Below, one piece after another: positions 1 to 7,758 of a stretch of DNA of 64,000 nucleotides. The notes under the pieces were generated by a model that did no database searches, was not told where the DNA came from, and saw only the letters and a program-made list of their open reading frames with translations. Position numbers and translations under genes: made by a program. The stretch is from Pseudorhodoferax sp. Leaf267 (lineage in GTDB: Bacteria > Pseudomonadota > Gammaproteobacteria > Burkholderiales > Burkholderiaceae_C). Within the stretch, counting starts at the first letter, position 1; each line of letters opens with the position of its first letter. The stretch spans positions 33,047 to 97,046 of the forward strand of contig NZ_LMMV01000024.1 of NCBI RefSeq assembly GCF_001422405.1, given 5' to 3'.

Positions 1-40
1 TAGTGCGGGTTCCCGTGTGAAAGTAGGTCATCGTCAGGCT
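1..40 (+). rRNA. rrf: 5S ribosomal RNA, 3' end only
   Basis: The first 40 bases match the conserved 3' part of beta-proteobacterial 5S rRNA: the loop E/helix IV region, the GTGTGAAAGTAGGTCATCG segment, and a closing GTCAGGC that would pair with the 5' GCCTGAC. The rest of the gene, and presumably a 16S-23S operon, lies left of the window. A rho-independent terminator follows within 15 bases, as expected at the end of an rrn operon. The assignment comes from recognising the conserved sequence. The exact 3' end could shift by one or two bases. Confidence 0.9.
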
Positions 41-51
41 CCTACAGCCCT

Positions 52-86
52 AAAACGCCCAGACCTCCTAAAGGTCTGGGCGTTTT
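52..86 (+). terminator. rrn operon rho-independent terminator
   Basis: A perfect 15-bp inverted repeat runs from AAAACGCCCAGACCT to AGGTCTGGGCGTTTT with a five-base loop. The GC-rich core is followed by a T run. It sits directly after the 5S gene. Because both arms carry A/T tracts it could also work in the reverse direction. Confidence 0.93.
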
Positions 87-251
87 ACTTTGCGCGGAAA
101 AACGCAGGTTGGCCACCAGTTTCATTGCCTCAAGCATTGGCTAGGCAAGCGTGGTAGTCCGCCCTGCAAAGCCTCTGCAACCCGCGTGAACGCTGGGTTT
201 TGCGCCAGTTCCGCTGGGTGTTGGATCCCCCGAGAATCTTCACATCCGATT

Positions 252-285
252 CTGAGGTTGCCCCGAACCCTGGAGTGCATAGCCC
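252..285 (+). repeat. IS3-family left inverted repeat
   Basis: Inverted partner of 1542-1577. The outer 13 bases are identical, followed by a short indel region and then GGAGTGC(A/G)TAGCCC. The ten bases outside it match the right tip poorly, suggesting erosion of the extreme left end. Confidence 0.75.
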
Positions 286-296
286 CAGCCCGGAAA

Positions 297-653
297 ATGC
301 CGGGACGGGAGCATGAATTGAACGAGAAGCAAACGAGAGCGAAGTACACGCTGGAGTTCAAGCAGGAGGCTGTGCGGCAGGTCAAGGCCGGACGTGCCGC
401 ATCGGCCGTAGCCGCGACGCTGGGCATGCCCAAGGCGAGCCTGACGAACTGGGTGCGGGCCGATGCGAAGGGCCAGTTGGCGGTGACGCTCGAAAGCAAG
501 GCCGCAACGCCGACGGTCACGCCCGAGCAGGCGGAGATTGCGCGGTTGAAGGCGCAGGTGGCCCGGTTGACGATGGAGCGCGACATCGCAAAAAAAGCCG
601 CGGCGTACTTTGCGCAGGACGTGTTGCAAGGTACGCCTGGATTTTCTCGATGA
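297..653 (+). CDS. IS3-family transposase OrfA (helix-turn-helix)
   Basis: OrfA is the DNA-binding part of an IS3-family transposase. With the ATG at 297 the product is 118 residues, a normal OrfA length. An N-terminal helix-turn-helix (about residues 12-55: YTLEFKQEAVRQV, then the recognition-helix segment around MPKASLTNWV) is followed by a leucine-zipper-like helix near the C-terminus (EIARLKAQVARLTMERDIAK). The open frame extends upstream to position 90, but that part has no OrfA similarity and crosses the left inverted repeat, so the 297 start is preferred; a TTG at 319 is an alternative. The stop overlaps the orfB ATG as ATGA. An A7G run at 590-597 permits a -1 frameshift into orfB. Confidence 0.85.
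   Translation: MPGREHELNEKQTRAKYTLEFKQEAVRQVKAGRAASAVAATLGMPKASLTNWVRADAKGQLAVTLESKAATPTVTPEQAEIARLKAQVARLTMERDIAKKAAAYFAQDVLQGTPGFSR
590..597 (+). other. Programmed -1 frameshift site (A7G)
   Basis: The heptameric A run followed by G lies 53 bases upstream of the orfB ATG, near the end of orfA. A -1 slip here moves the ribosome into the orfB frame. I read that frame from 596 to 650 and it contains no stop codon, so an OrfAB fusion transposase can be made. A6G/A7G slippage is the known IS3-family mechanism for producing OrfAB. Confidence 0.8.
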
Positions 654-1537
654 AGGGGCGCTGGCCGATCACGCTGATGTGCCAGGTGCTGCAAGTCAGC
701 GCCAGCGGGTATTTCCGCTGGGATGCCTGCACGCGCGGCACCAAGCACGGTGGGCGCAGGCGACACAGCGACGACGCCTTGCTGGTCCACATCCGCGCCA
801 TCCACGAGCAGTTGCGCGGCGAGTACGGCTGGCCGCGCATGCACCGTGAGCTGCTGGCCCGCGGCCTGCGCGTGGGCAAGGAGCGGGTTCGCCGCTTGAT
901 GCAGCGCCACGGCATCCGGGCCAAGGGCAAGCGCAAGTTCGTCGTGATCACCGACAGCGCGCACCGCTTGCCAGTGGCCCCGGACCTTGTGCAGCGCCGC
1001 TTTACGCCGGCAGCGCCCAACGTACTGTGGAGCGGTGACATCACGTACATCGCCACCGACGAGGGTTGGCTGTACCTGGCCGCCGTGCTGGACCTGCACA
1101 GCCGCCAGGTGGTGGGCTGGAGCCTGCAGGCGCACATGCAGACCTCGCTGGTCAAGGACGCGCTGCTGATGGCCTGCTTTCGACGCAGACCGGCCGCGGG
1201 CCTGATCTTTCACAGCGACAGGGGCAGCCAGTATTGCAGCCAGGACTTCCAGGACACTTTGACAGCCTGGGGCGTACGCAGCTCGATGTCCCGCAACGGC
1301 AACTGCTGGGACAACGCCCCCACCGAGAGCCTGTGGGGGCGACTGAAGACGGCCTGCGTTCACGGCCGGCGGTTTGCCTCGCGCGAGCAGGCCAGGCAGG
1401 TGGTCATGGACTGGATCGCCTTCTACAACCACTCGCGGCTACATTCGGCGCTGGGCTACCTCAGCCCGATGCAGTTCGAACAACGCTGGTTGGCGGCGCA
1501 GCGCTGGTTGGCGGCGCAGCACAAATCTGCCGCTTGA
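650..1537 (+). CDS. IS3-family transposase OrfB (DDE integrase core)
   Basis: OrfB carries the catalytic domain of the IS3-family transposase; 295 residues, normal for the family. The region around HIRAIHEQLRGEYGWPRMH is the HTH_21-type segment and the rve integrase core follows. The DDE triad is visible as D in WSGDITYI, D in FHSDRGSQY and E in NAPTESLWGRLK. The ATG overlaps the orfA stop, so it can be translated by coupling or as the OrfAB fusion through the A7G site. Near the end the segment RWLAAQ is tandemly repeated. The catalytic core looks complete. Confidence 0.92.
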   Translation: MKGRWPITLMCQVLQVSASGYFRWDACTRGTKHGGRRRHSDDALLVHIRAIHEQLRGEYGWPRMHRELLARGLRVGKERVRRLMQRHGIRAKGKRKFVVITDSAHRLPVAPDLVQRRFTPAAPNVLWSGDITYIATDEGWLYLAAVLDLHSRQVVGWSLQAHMQTSLVKDALLMACFRRRPAAGLIFHSDRGSQYCSQDFQDTLTAWGVRSSMSRNGNCWDNAPTESLWGRLKTACVHGRRFASREQARQVVMDWIAFYNHSRLHSALGYLSPMQFEQRWLAAQRWLAAQHKSAA

Positions 1538-1541
1538 AGTC

Positions 1542-1587
1542 GGGCTACGCACTCCGGTTGTCCAGGGGCAACCTCAGGGGCAGGTCA
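1542..1587 (-). repeat. IS3-family right inverted repeat
   Basis: The reverse complement begins TGACCTGCCCC and continues CTGAGGTTGCCCC, giving the terminal repeat of the element. It starts four bases after the orfB stop codon and abuts the IS5-family transposase fragment. Confidence 0.75.
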
Positions 1588-1588
1588 C

Positions 1589-1900
1589 TTGAGCCTGACG
1601 GATCAGCAGCGGCGATGGCTTAGGCGGCGCCAGGCGGTGGAGCCGGCCATCGGGCACCTGAAGCACGACAGCGCCATGGACTGGTGCTGGCTGCACGGCG
1701 CCAGCGGCGATGCGCTGCACGCAAGGCTGTGCGCGGCGAGGTACAACATCCGCTGGCTGCTCCGGGCCATCGTGCGCCTGGGACTGAAGGGCCTTTTTGC
1801 GCCCCTACTCGCGCTGCTCACAACGTTGGCCACAGCGCTCGCCGCTGCTCTGGGAATGGGAAACGCCGGCGCGCATCGGACGGCTTGGTCGGCTGGGTGA
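1589..1900 (+). pseudogene. IS5-family transposase, C-terminal fragment
   Basis: About 100 codons remain of an IS5-family transposase. The recognisable part begins RRRQAVEPAIGHLKHD, which holds the terminal glutamate of the DDE triad, and continues through the conserved LHGASGDALHARLCAARYNIRWLLRAI segment. The N-terminal and central catalytic regions with both aspartates are absent, replaced by the IS3-family element that ends two bases upstream. It cannot encode an active transposase. The right inverted repeat of the parent element follows at 1902-1919. Confidence 0.8.
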
Positions 1901-1919
1901 ATTTTGCAGGGCCGACTAC

Positions 1920-2232
1920 TTACGGTCGTCAACCAGGCATGCCGAGCATGCCGAGATCCACAGCCTGGCCAATCGGCTAGCAGAACCCGGCCACGCGCTG
2001 GACGAGGCCTCAGAGCTGGCTGATGCCGTGGCTACCATTGGCCCGCTGGCAGAGGCCACGAGCAAACGCATCGGGACCGCGTCCATGGACTGGAGTCTGG
2101 GCAAAACGTCCGAGCACGGCCGCCCGATTGCAGCGCCGGTCTGTATGTTGGCCGATGCCGGCGAGGCTCCGCTGCCCCTCGCGGAAAGCGCGCGCCGGAT
2201 TGGACAGCGCGGCCCCAGCCGCGCGCTTCAAC
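1920..2232. other. Spacer between IS remnant and nikR, no gene recognised
   Basis: A plus-strand reading frame stays open across this stretch to 2249 and runs out of the IS remnant, but its product (with segments such as LAEPGHALDEASEL and MDWSLGKTSEHGRP) resembles nothing I recognise. It has no start of its own with a ribosome binding site. It could be a decayed fragment of the gene that once lay beside nikR. Confidence 0.35.
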
Positions 2233-2658
2233 TCAGCGGCTTGAAATGACGGTGCGCTTCGTGCGCATGCGGTTGCGTGTGGCTATGCACATCGGCAGCG
2301 AGCGGCACGATGGCAGCACAGCGGTCTCCAGGCAGTCGCGGTGGTCCGGGTGGGTGTGCAGGCTGGTCTGCGCAAGATCAAGGTGGTCCTGCTGCAGGTC
2401 GAGCACACGGCGCGTGACGGTCTGGTCGTGGTGGTCGTAGACATAAGTCACGCTGGCCACGCAGAAGTTGCCGGGCCGGCGTACCCGGGTGGGGGCGTGC
2501 GAGATCTCGTGCACGTCCTTGGACAGCGTGGCGTCGCCCAGACGCGAGCGGATCAGATCGCGCACGGCCTCGGAACGGTTCTCGTAGCCCTTGGCCGCGA
2601 TCAGCGCATCGAACTGCTGGGCCAGCGCGTCGTCCAGCGAAATGGTGAAGCGTTGCAT
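2233..2658 (-). CDS. nikR: NikR-type nickel-responsive regulator with aberrant C-terminus
   Basis: NikR proteins are ribbon-helix-helix repressors that bind nickel through a C-terminal ACT-like domain and control nickel uptake. Residues 1-45 (MQRFTISLDDALAQQFDALI, ENRSEAVRDLIRSRL) are a clear ribbon-helix-helix domain. The nickel-site residues are present in order: His in VYDHHD, His in QQDHLDL, the LHTHPDH stretch and Cys in RDCLE. After CLETAVL, the expected 30 residues (KG...VRHGHL-type ending) are replaced by an unrelated arginine-rich tail, in the part nearest the IS remnants. Length (141 aa) is close to normal. A frameshift or junction has probably changed the C-terminus, so metal response may be impaired. 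Start chosen at MQRF; an ATG six codons upstream exists. No nickel transporter is adjacent. Confidence 0.75.
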   Translation of the reverse strand: MQRFTISLDDALAQQFDALIAAKGYENRSEAVRDLIRSRLGDATLSKDVHEISHAPTRVRRPGNFCVASVTYVYDHHDQTVTRRVLDLQQDHLDLAQTSLHTHPDHRDCLETAVLPSCRSLPMCIATRNRMRTKRTVISSR

Positions 2659-2682
2659 GGGCCGAGTGTGCAGCAAGGTTGC

Positions 2683-3512
<830 letters not shown>

Positions 3513-3516
<4 letters not shown>

Positions 3517-4385
3517 TTGTAGTGCACCTTCCTGTCCAGCACGAAGAACTGCAGCAGTGCAATCGTGGCCAGTGCGCCGAGCAGCACGACGGTGATGGCC
3601 GCCGCGTAGCCCGTGTCCCAGAACTTGAAGCCGACCTCGTACAGGTGGTACAGCAGCAGCGTGGACGCGTTGTCCGGCCCGCCACGCGTGAGCACGAACA
3701 CATGGTCGACCAAGCGGAACGCGTTGATGACGGCGTTGACCAGCACGAACAGCGTCGTCGGCATCAGCAGCGGCCATTGCACGCGGCGGAAGAAATACCA
3801 GCGCGATGCGCCCTCGATGGCCGCGGCCTCGCGCAGGCTGGGGTTCAGCCCCTGCAGCGCAGCCAGGTAGAAGATCATGAAGAAGCCAGCCTCTTTCCAG
3901 ACCGCGACGACGGTGATCGCGCCCAGCGCCGTGCGCGGATCGCCCAGCCAGTTGTGCGGCGGCAGGCCCAGCGCGCCCGTGATTTGCTCCAGCAGCCCGT
4001 AACCCGGCGTGTAGAAGAACAGCCAGATGTTGGCGACGGCCACCATGGGCAGCACGGTCGGCGTGAAGTAGGCCATGCGCAGGAAGGCGCGGCCGAACAG
4101 GCGCTCGTTGACCCACAGCGCCATGGCCAGCGCCAGCGCGATCGACAGCGGGATCGTGCCCAGCGCGAACCACAGGTTGTTGCGCAGCGCCTGCCAGAAG
4201 ATCGGGTCGTCCAGCATCACTTGGTAGTTCTCGAGCCCGACCCACACGCCGGGCCGGCTGCCCTTGGGCGTGGAGAAGAAGCTGTCGACCAGCGTGGCGA
4301 TGGCCGGGTAGTGCGTGAACGTGGCCAGCAGCACGAGCGCCGGCAGCAGCATCAGCCAAGCTTGCGCGGCCCGGGAGGAGCCCAT
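3513..4385 (-). CDS. ugpA: ABC transporter permease, UgpA-type
   Basis: Partner permease (290 aa) of the same CUT1 importer, MalF-like half without the long periplasmic loop. Six predicted membrane helices begin at WLMLLPALVLLATF. The EAA loop reads LREAAAIEGASRWYFFRRVQWPLL near residues 195-217. The segment LTRGGPDNASTLLLYHLYEVGF is typical of UgpA. The gene follows ugpB after nine bases and overlaps ugpE by four. Confidence 0.88.
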
Positions 4386-4394
4386 GCGGCCGGG

Positions 4395-5693
4395 CTACTT
4401 GTAGCTGCGCAGCAGCCGGTCGGCTTCGCGCTGTGCATCGGCCATCGCCTGCGCCGGCGTCTTGCTGCCCGTCAGCGCGGCCTGCAGGCCGTCGTTCAGC
4501 GCCTTGGTCACGCGCTGGTTGTCGTGCGTGGAGAACTCGGCCAGCGAGAACGGCAACTGGTCGCGCGCCACCAGCGCGGGCGGGAAGTCACGGCCGTACT
4601 TGCGCAGGGTGTCGGTCGCGTAGGCGGCCTCGGACGTGGCCACGTAGCCGGTCTCCACGCTCCACCGCGCGGCCTGCTCGGGCTGCGTGATCCACTGGAT
4701 GAACTTGAACGCGGCCTCCTGCTGCGCGGGGCTGGACTTCTTGAAGATGTAGAAATTGCCTCCGCCCGTCGGCGAGCCCTTCTGCAGCTTGGCCGGCAGC
4801 ATGGCCACGCCGAAATCGAACTTGGCGTTGTTCTTTACGTTGGTCAGGTTGCCCGTCGTGGTCCACATCATCGCGACCTTCTTCTCGAAGAAGTCCTTGG
4901 GCGTCGTGCCCCATTCGACGACGCCGGGCGGATGCACACCCTGCCTGGTCAGGTCGACCCAGTACTCGAGCGCCTCGATGACCTTGGGGTCGTTGAACCT
5001 GACGGCATTGCCGCTGTCGTTGGCCAGCACCACGCCGTTCTGGATCGCCAGGGCCTGGAACAGCCAGTACGGAAAGCCGCTCGACGGAATCTGCACGCCA
5101 TAGGTCGTGACCTTGCCGGCCGCGTCCTTCTTGGTGAGCTTCTTCGCTGCGTCCGCCATCTCGGCCCAGCTCGCGGGCGGCTTGTTCGGGTCCAGCCCGG
5201 CCTCCTTGAACATCTCCTTGTTGTAGTACATGACGATGGTCGAGCGCTGGAACGGCACGCCCCAGGTCTTGCCACCGGTCTGGCTGTTCAGCATGAACGC
5301 CTTGTAGAAGCTGTCCAGCCAGGCCTTGTCGTCCGCGGTCTTGACGAAGCCGTCGAATGGCACGATCGCGTCTTCGTCGATCAGCGTGAACATGTCGGTC
5401 GAGAGCAGCACCGAGGTGACGGGCGGCTGGCCCGACTTGAGTGCCGTCAAGGCCTTCACGATGGTGTCCTGGTAGCTGCCGGCGTAGATCGGCGTGACCT
5501 TGATGGCCGGGTTGTGCTTGCTGAACGCCGCTGCCGTGTCGTCGATATATTTGGCGATGGGCCCGCCGACCGCGACCGGGAAGAAGAACGAGATCTCGGT
5601 CGTTGCCTGCGCGCGCACCAGGCAGGGCACGCACCCCAGCGCGATGGTGGCGCCGGCGGCGATCAGGGCGTGGTGGAACGGTCTGCGTTGCAT
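4395..5693 (-). CDS. ugpB: Extracellular solute-binding protein, UgpB-type
   Basis: Periplasmic substrate-binding protein (432 aa) of the importer. It starts with a signal peptide (MQRRPFHHALIAAGATIALG ending near VRAQA). The mature part is a type 1 (family 1) solute-binding fold. Recognisable UgpB-type segments are FFFPVAVGGPIAKYIDD, the MYYNKEMFKEAGLDP loop and GGGNFYIFKKSSPAQQEAA. It lies between ugpC (44 bases upstream) and ugpA. UgpB proteins bind sn-glycerol-3-phosphate or glycerophosphodiesters; specificity here is inferred. Confidence 0.87.
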   Translation of the reverse strand: MQRRPFHHALIAAGATIALGCVPCLVRAQATTEISFFFPVAVGGPIAKYIDDTAAAFSKHNPAIKVTPIYAGSYQDTIVKALTALKSGQPPVTSVLLSTDMFTLIDEDAIVPFDGFVKTADDKAWLDSFYKAFMLNSQTGGKTWGVPFQRSTIVMYYNKEMFKEAGLDPNKPPASWAEMADAAKKLTKKDAAGKVTTYGVQIPSSGFPYWLFQALAIQNGVVLANDSGNAVRFNDPKVIEALEYWVDLTRQGVHPPGVVEWGTTPKDFFEKKVAMMWTTTGNLTNVKNNAKFDFGVAMLPAKLQKGSPTGGGNFYIFKKSSPAQQEAAFKFIQWITQPEQAARWSVETGYVATSEAAYATDTLRKYGRDFPPALVARDQLPFSLAEFSTHDNQRVTKALNDGLQAALTGSKTPAQAMADAQREADRLLRSYK

Positions 5694-5736
5694 GCGGTGG
5701 ACTCCAGAAAAGAAGGTGGGCCGATGTGGTGCACGG

Positions 5737-6750
5737 TCAGGCGATGCGGCGGCCGTTCGTATCGAAGTGGTGCGCCGACTCCGGCGGCCAGTGCAGCATG
5801 ACCTGCTCGCCGCGGGCCACGCCCAACTCGCCCTCGGCGCGCACCGTGATCGTCTCGCTGCCGATCGCGCAGCGCAGCACCAGGTCGGCGCCCAGGTACT
5901 CCAGGCTCTGCACCGTGGCGGGGATGCCGCGCCCGAGCGTGACCGTCTCGGGCCGCATGCCCAGCTGCGCGCCGGGGCCGGCCACGGCGATGTCGCTGCC
6001 GGCGATGCGACCGTCCTGCAGTCGCACGAGATTCATGGCCGGCGTGCCGATGAAGCGCGCGGCAAAGGTCGTGGCCGGCCGTGCGTACAGCTCGCGCGGT
6101 GGCGCGGCCTGCTCGATGCGGCCCTGGTGCAGCAGCACGACCTGGTCGGCCATGCTCATCGCCTCGGCCTGGTCGTGCGTCACATAGACCACCGTGAGGG
6201 CCAGGCGCTGTTGCAGCTCACGCAGTTCGCGGCGCATGTCCTGGCGCAGTTGCGCATCGAGGTTCGACAGCGGCTCGTCCATCAGGCAGACCTTCGCCTG
6301 TGCGACCAGCGCGCGCCCCAGCGCCACGCGTTGCTGTTGGCCACCGGAGAGCTCGCCCGGCCTGCGCGCCAGCAGTGCGGTGAGGCCCAGCAGCTCGGCC
6401 GTCTCCTGCAGCCGGGCCCTGGTTTGCGCAGCACCGACCTTGCGCACCGACAGGCCGAAGGTGATGTTGTCGGCGACGTTCAAGTGCGGGAACAGCGCGT
6501 AGTTCTGGAACACCATCGCGATGCCGCGCTGCGCGGGCGGCAGATCGGTCACGTCCCGCCCATCGACGAACACCTGGCCGCTGCTCGCCGTCTCCAGCCC
6601 AGCGATGATGCGCAGCGTGGTCGACTTGCCGCAGCCCGAGGGGCCTAGCAGCACGCAGAAGCTGCCCTGTGCGATGTCCAGGTGGATGTCCGTCAGTGCT
6701 GCGGCGCTGCCCCAGTGCTTGGAGATGCCTTGCAGTCGTATCGCGGACAT
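5737..6750 (-). CDS. ugpC: ABC transporter ATP-binding protein, UgpC-type
   Basis: ATPase subunit (337 aa) that powers the importer. The nucleotide-binding domain has Walker A GPSGCGKST (about residues 36-44), Q-loop FQNYALF, signature LSGGQQQR, Walker B CLMDEPLSNLD and switch histidine THDQAEA. A C-terminal TOBE-like regulatory domain follows from about residue 230 (RFIGTPAMNLV). It is the first gene of the operon, whereas ugpC is last in E. coli. Start chosen at MSAIRL; a longer start eight codons upstream is possible. A TATACT hexamer ends seven bases before the chosen ATG, so a leaderless transcript is conceivable. Confidence 0.9.
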   Translation of the reverse strand: MSAIRLQGISKHWGSAAALTDIHLDIAQGSFCVLLGPSGCGKSTTLRIIAGLETASSGQVFVDGRDVTDLPPAQRGIAMVFQNYALFPHLNVADNITFGLSVRKVGAAQTRARLQETAELLGLTALLARRPGELSGGQQQRVALGRALVAQAKVCLMDEPLSNLDAQLRQDMRRELRELQQRLALTVVYVTHDQAEAMSMADQVVLLHQGRIEQAAPPRELYARPATTFAARFIGTPAMNLVRLQDGRIAGSDIAVAGPGAQLGMRPETVTLGRGIPATVQSLEYLGADLVLRCAIGSETITVRAEGELGVARGEQVMLHWPPESAHHFDTNGRRIA

Positions 6751-6890
6751 CGGCCCAGTATAGGCAGCGCCCACGGCGTTGCGATGACTTACAAATGCCG
6801 GCGAGCTTCAGTGTTTTCCTAGGGGGGTGCCCCCTCCTTCTTGGGTACAGTTCTTGTTAGGCATCAGTACCTATCACGGAGTATTCAGAC

Positions 6891-7628
6891 ATGACACAAA
6901 AAATCGCTTACGTCACCGGCGGCATGGGCGGCATCGGGACGGCCATCTGCCGTCGGCTGCACAAGGAAGGCTTCAAGGTCATCGCTGGCTGCGGCCCCAC
7001 GCGTGACCATGCGAAGTGGATCGCCGAGCAGGCGGCCGAGGGCTACACCTTCTACGCATCGGCCGGCAACGTGGGCGCCTGGGATTCCACCGTCGAAGCC
7101 TTCACCAAGGCCAAGGCCGAACACGGCACCATCGATGTGCTGGTCAACAACGCCGGCATCACCAAGGACCGCATGTTCCTGAAGATGACGCGCGAAGACT
7201 GGGACGCCGTCATCGAGACCAACCTGAACAGCATGTTCAATGTCACCAAGCAAGTGGTGGGTGACATGGTCGAGAAGGGCTGGGGCCGCATCATCAACAT
7301 CTCGTCGGTCAACGGCGAGAAGGGCCAGGCCGGCCAGACCAACTACTCGGCTGCCAAGGCCGGCATGCACGGCTTCACGATGGCGTTGGCGCAGGAGCTC
7401 GCCAACAAGGGCGTGACCGTCAACACCGTGAGCCCGGGCTACATCGGCACCGACATGGTCAAGGCCATCCGCCAGGACGTGCTCGACAAGATCGTTGCCA
7501 CCATCCCGGTTAAGCGCCTGGGCCAGCCCGAGGAAATCGCCTCCATCATCGCGTGGCTCGCGTCCGAAGAAGGCGGCTATTCCACCGGCGCCGACTTCTC
7601 GGTCAACGGCGGTCTGCACATGGGCTGA
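6891..7628 (+). CDS. phaB: Acetoacetyl-CoA reductase (NADPH)
   Basis: Short-chain dehydrogenase (245 aa) that reduces acetoacetyl-CoA to (R)-3-hydroxybutyryl-CoA for polyhydroxybutyrate synthesis. The cofactor loop TGGMGGIG is at residues 9-16, NNAG near 86, and the catalytic Ser in ISSVNGEKGQ with YSAAK near 152-156. GQTNYSAAKAGMHGFT and SPGYIGTDMV are characteristic of PhaB/PhbB. A CGGAG ribosome binding site precedes the ATG. It stands alone: neither phaC nor phaA is adjacent, and it diverges from the ugp operon. A strong terminator follows. Confidence 0.95.
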   Translation: MTQKIAYVTGGMGGIGTAICRRLHKEGFKVIAGCGPTRDHAKWIAEQAAEGYTFYASAGNVGAWDSTVEAFTKAKAEHGTIDVLVNNAGITKDRMFLKMTREDWDAVIETNLNSMFNVTKQVVGDMVEKGWGRIINISSVNGEKGQAGQTNYSAAKAGMHGFTMALAQELANKGVTVNTVSPGYIGTDMVKAIRQDVLDKIVATIPVKRLGQPEEIASIIAWLASEEGGYSTGADFSVNGGLHMG

Positions 7629-7653
7629 GCCTGCTGCCTGCACGCGCAAGGGC

Positions 7654-7677
7654 AACCCGCTTCGGCGGGTTTTTTTT
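7654..7677 (+). terminator. Rho-independent terminator after phaB
   Basis: The hairpin AACCCGC-TTCG-GCGGGTT with a UUCG-type tetraloop is followed by a run of T residues. It lies 25 bases after the phaB stop codon and separates it from the antiporter gene. Confidence 0.95.
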
Positions 7678-7758
7678 CGCCTGCCAAACGCCCGTGCGCA
7701 GTGCTCAGGTAAATTGCATCGACCACTCCCATCAGAAAACCCAGAAAGGCCCAGCCCC

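Larger units (their letters stand above)
242..1587 (+). mobile_element. IS3-family insertion sequence
   Basis: The element contains overlapping orfA and orfB with an A7G slippery site. Its ends are inverted repeats: the left end around 252-285 (CTGAGGTTGCCCC, spacer, then GGAGTGCATAGCCC) matches the reverse complement of 1542-1577 (CTGAGGTTGCCCC, spacer, then GGAGTGCGTAGCCC). The right outer end extends to TGACCTGCCCC, which is typical of IS3-family tips. The corresponding left tip (242-251) is degenerate, so the left end may be damaged and the element may be immobile. Length is about 1.35 kb, normal for the family. Confidence 0.8.
154..1919. mobile_element. Remnant of an IS5-family element, interrupted by an IS3-family insertion
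   Basis: An 18-base segment at 154-171 (GTAGTCCGCCCTGCAAAG) and the inverted segment at 1902-1919 (reverse complement GTAGTCGGCCCTGCAAAA) match at 16 of 18 positions, so they look like the terminal inverted repeats of one element. Between them lie an intact-looking IS3-family element and only the C-terminal part of an IS5-family transposase. I infer that the IS3 insertion was accompanied by deletion of the 5' part of the IS5-family transposase. The element sits about 70 bases beyond the rrn terminator. The boundaries rest on the inverted repeats only; no target duplication was recognised. Confidence 0.55.

Noticed and set aside
190-240. Third copy of the intergenic palindromic repeat near the rrn end
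   Set aside because: Only a short segment (GCCAGTTCCGC plus GGGTG) resembles the repeat; the paired arm is missing, so similarity may be chance.
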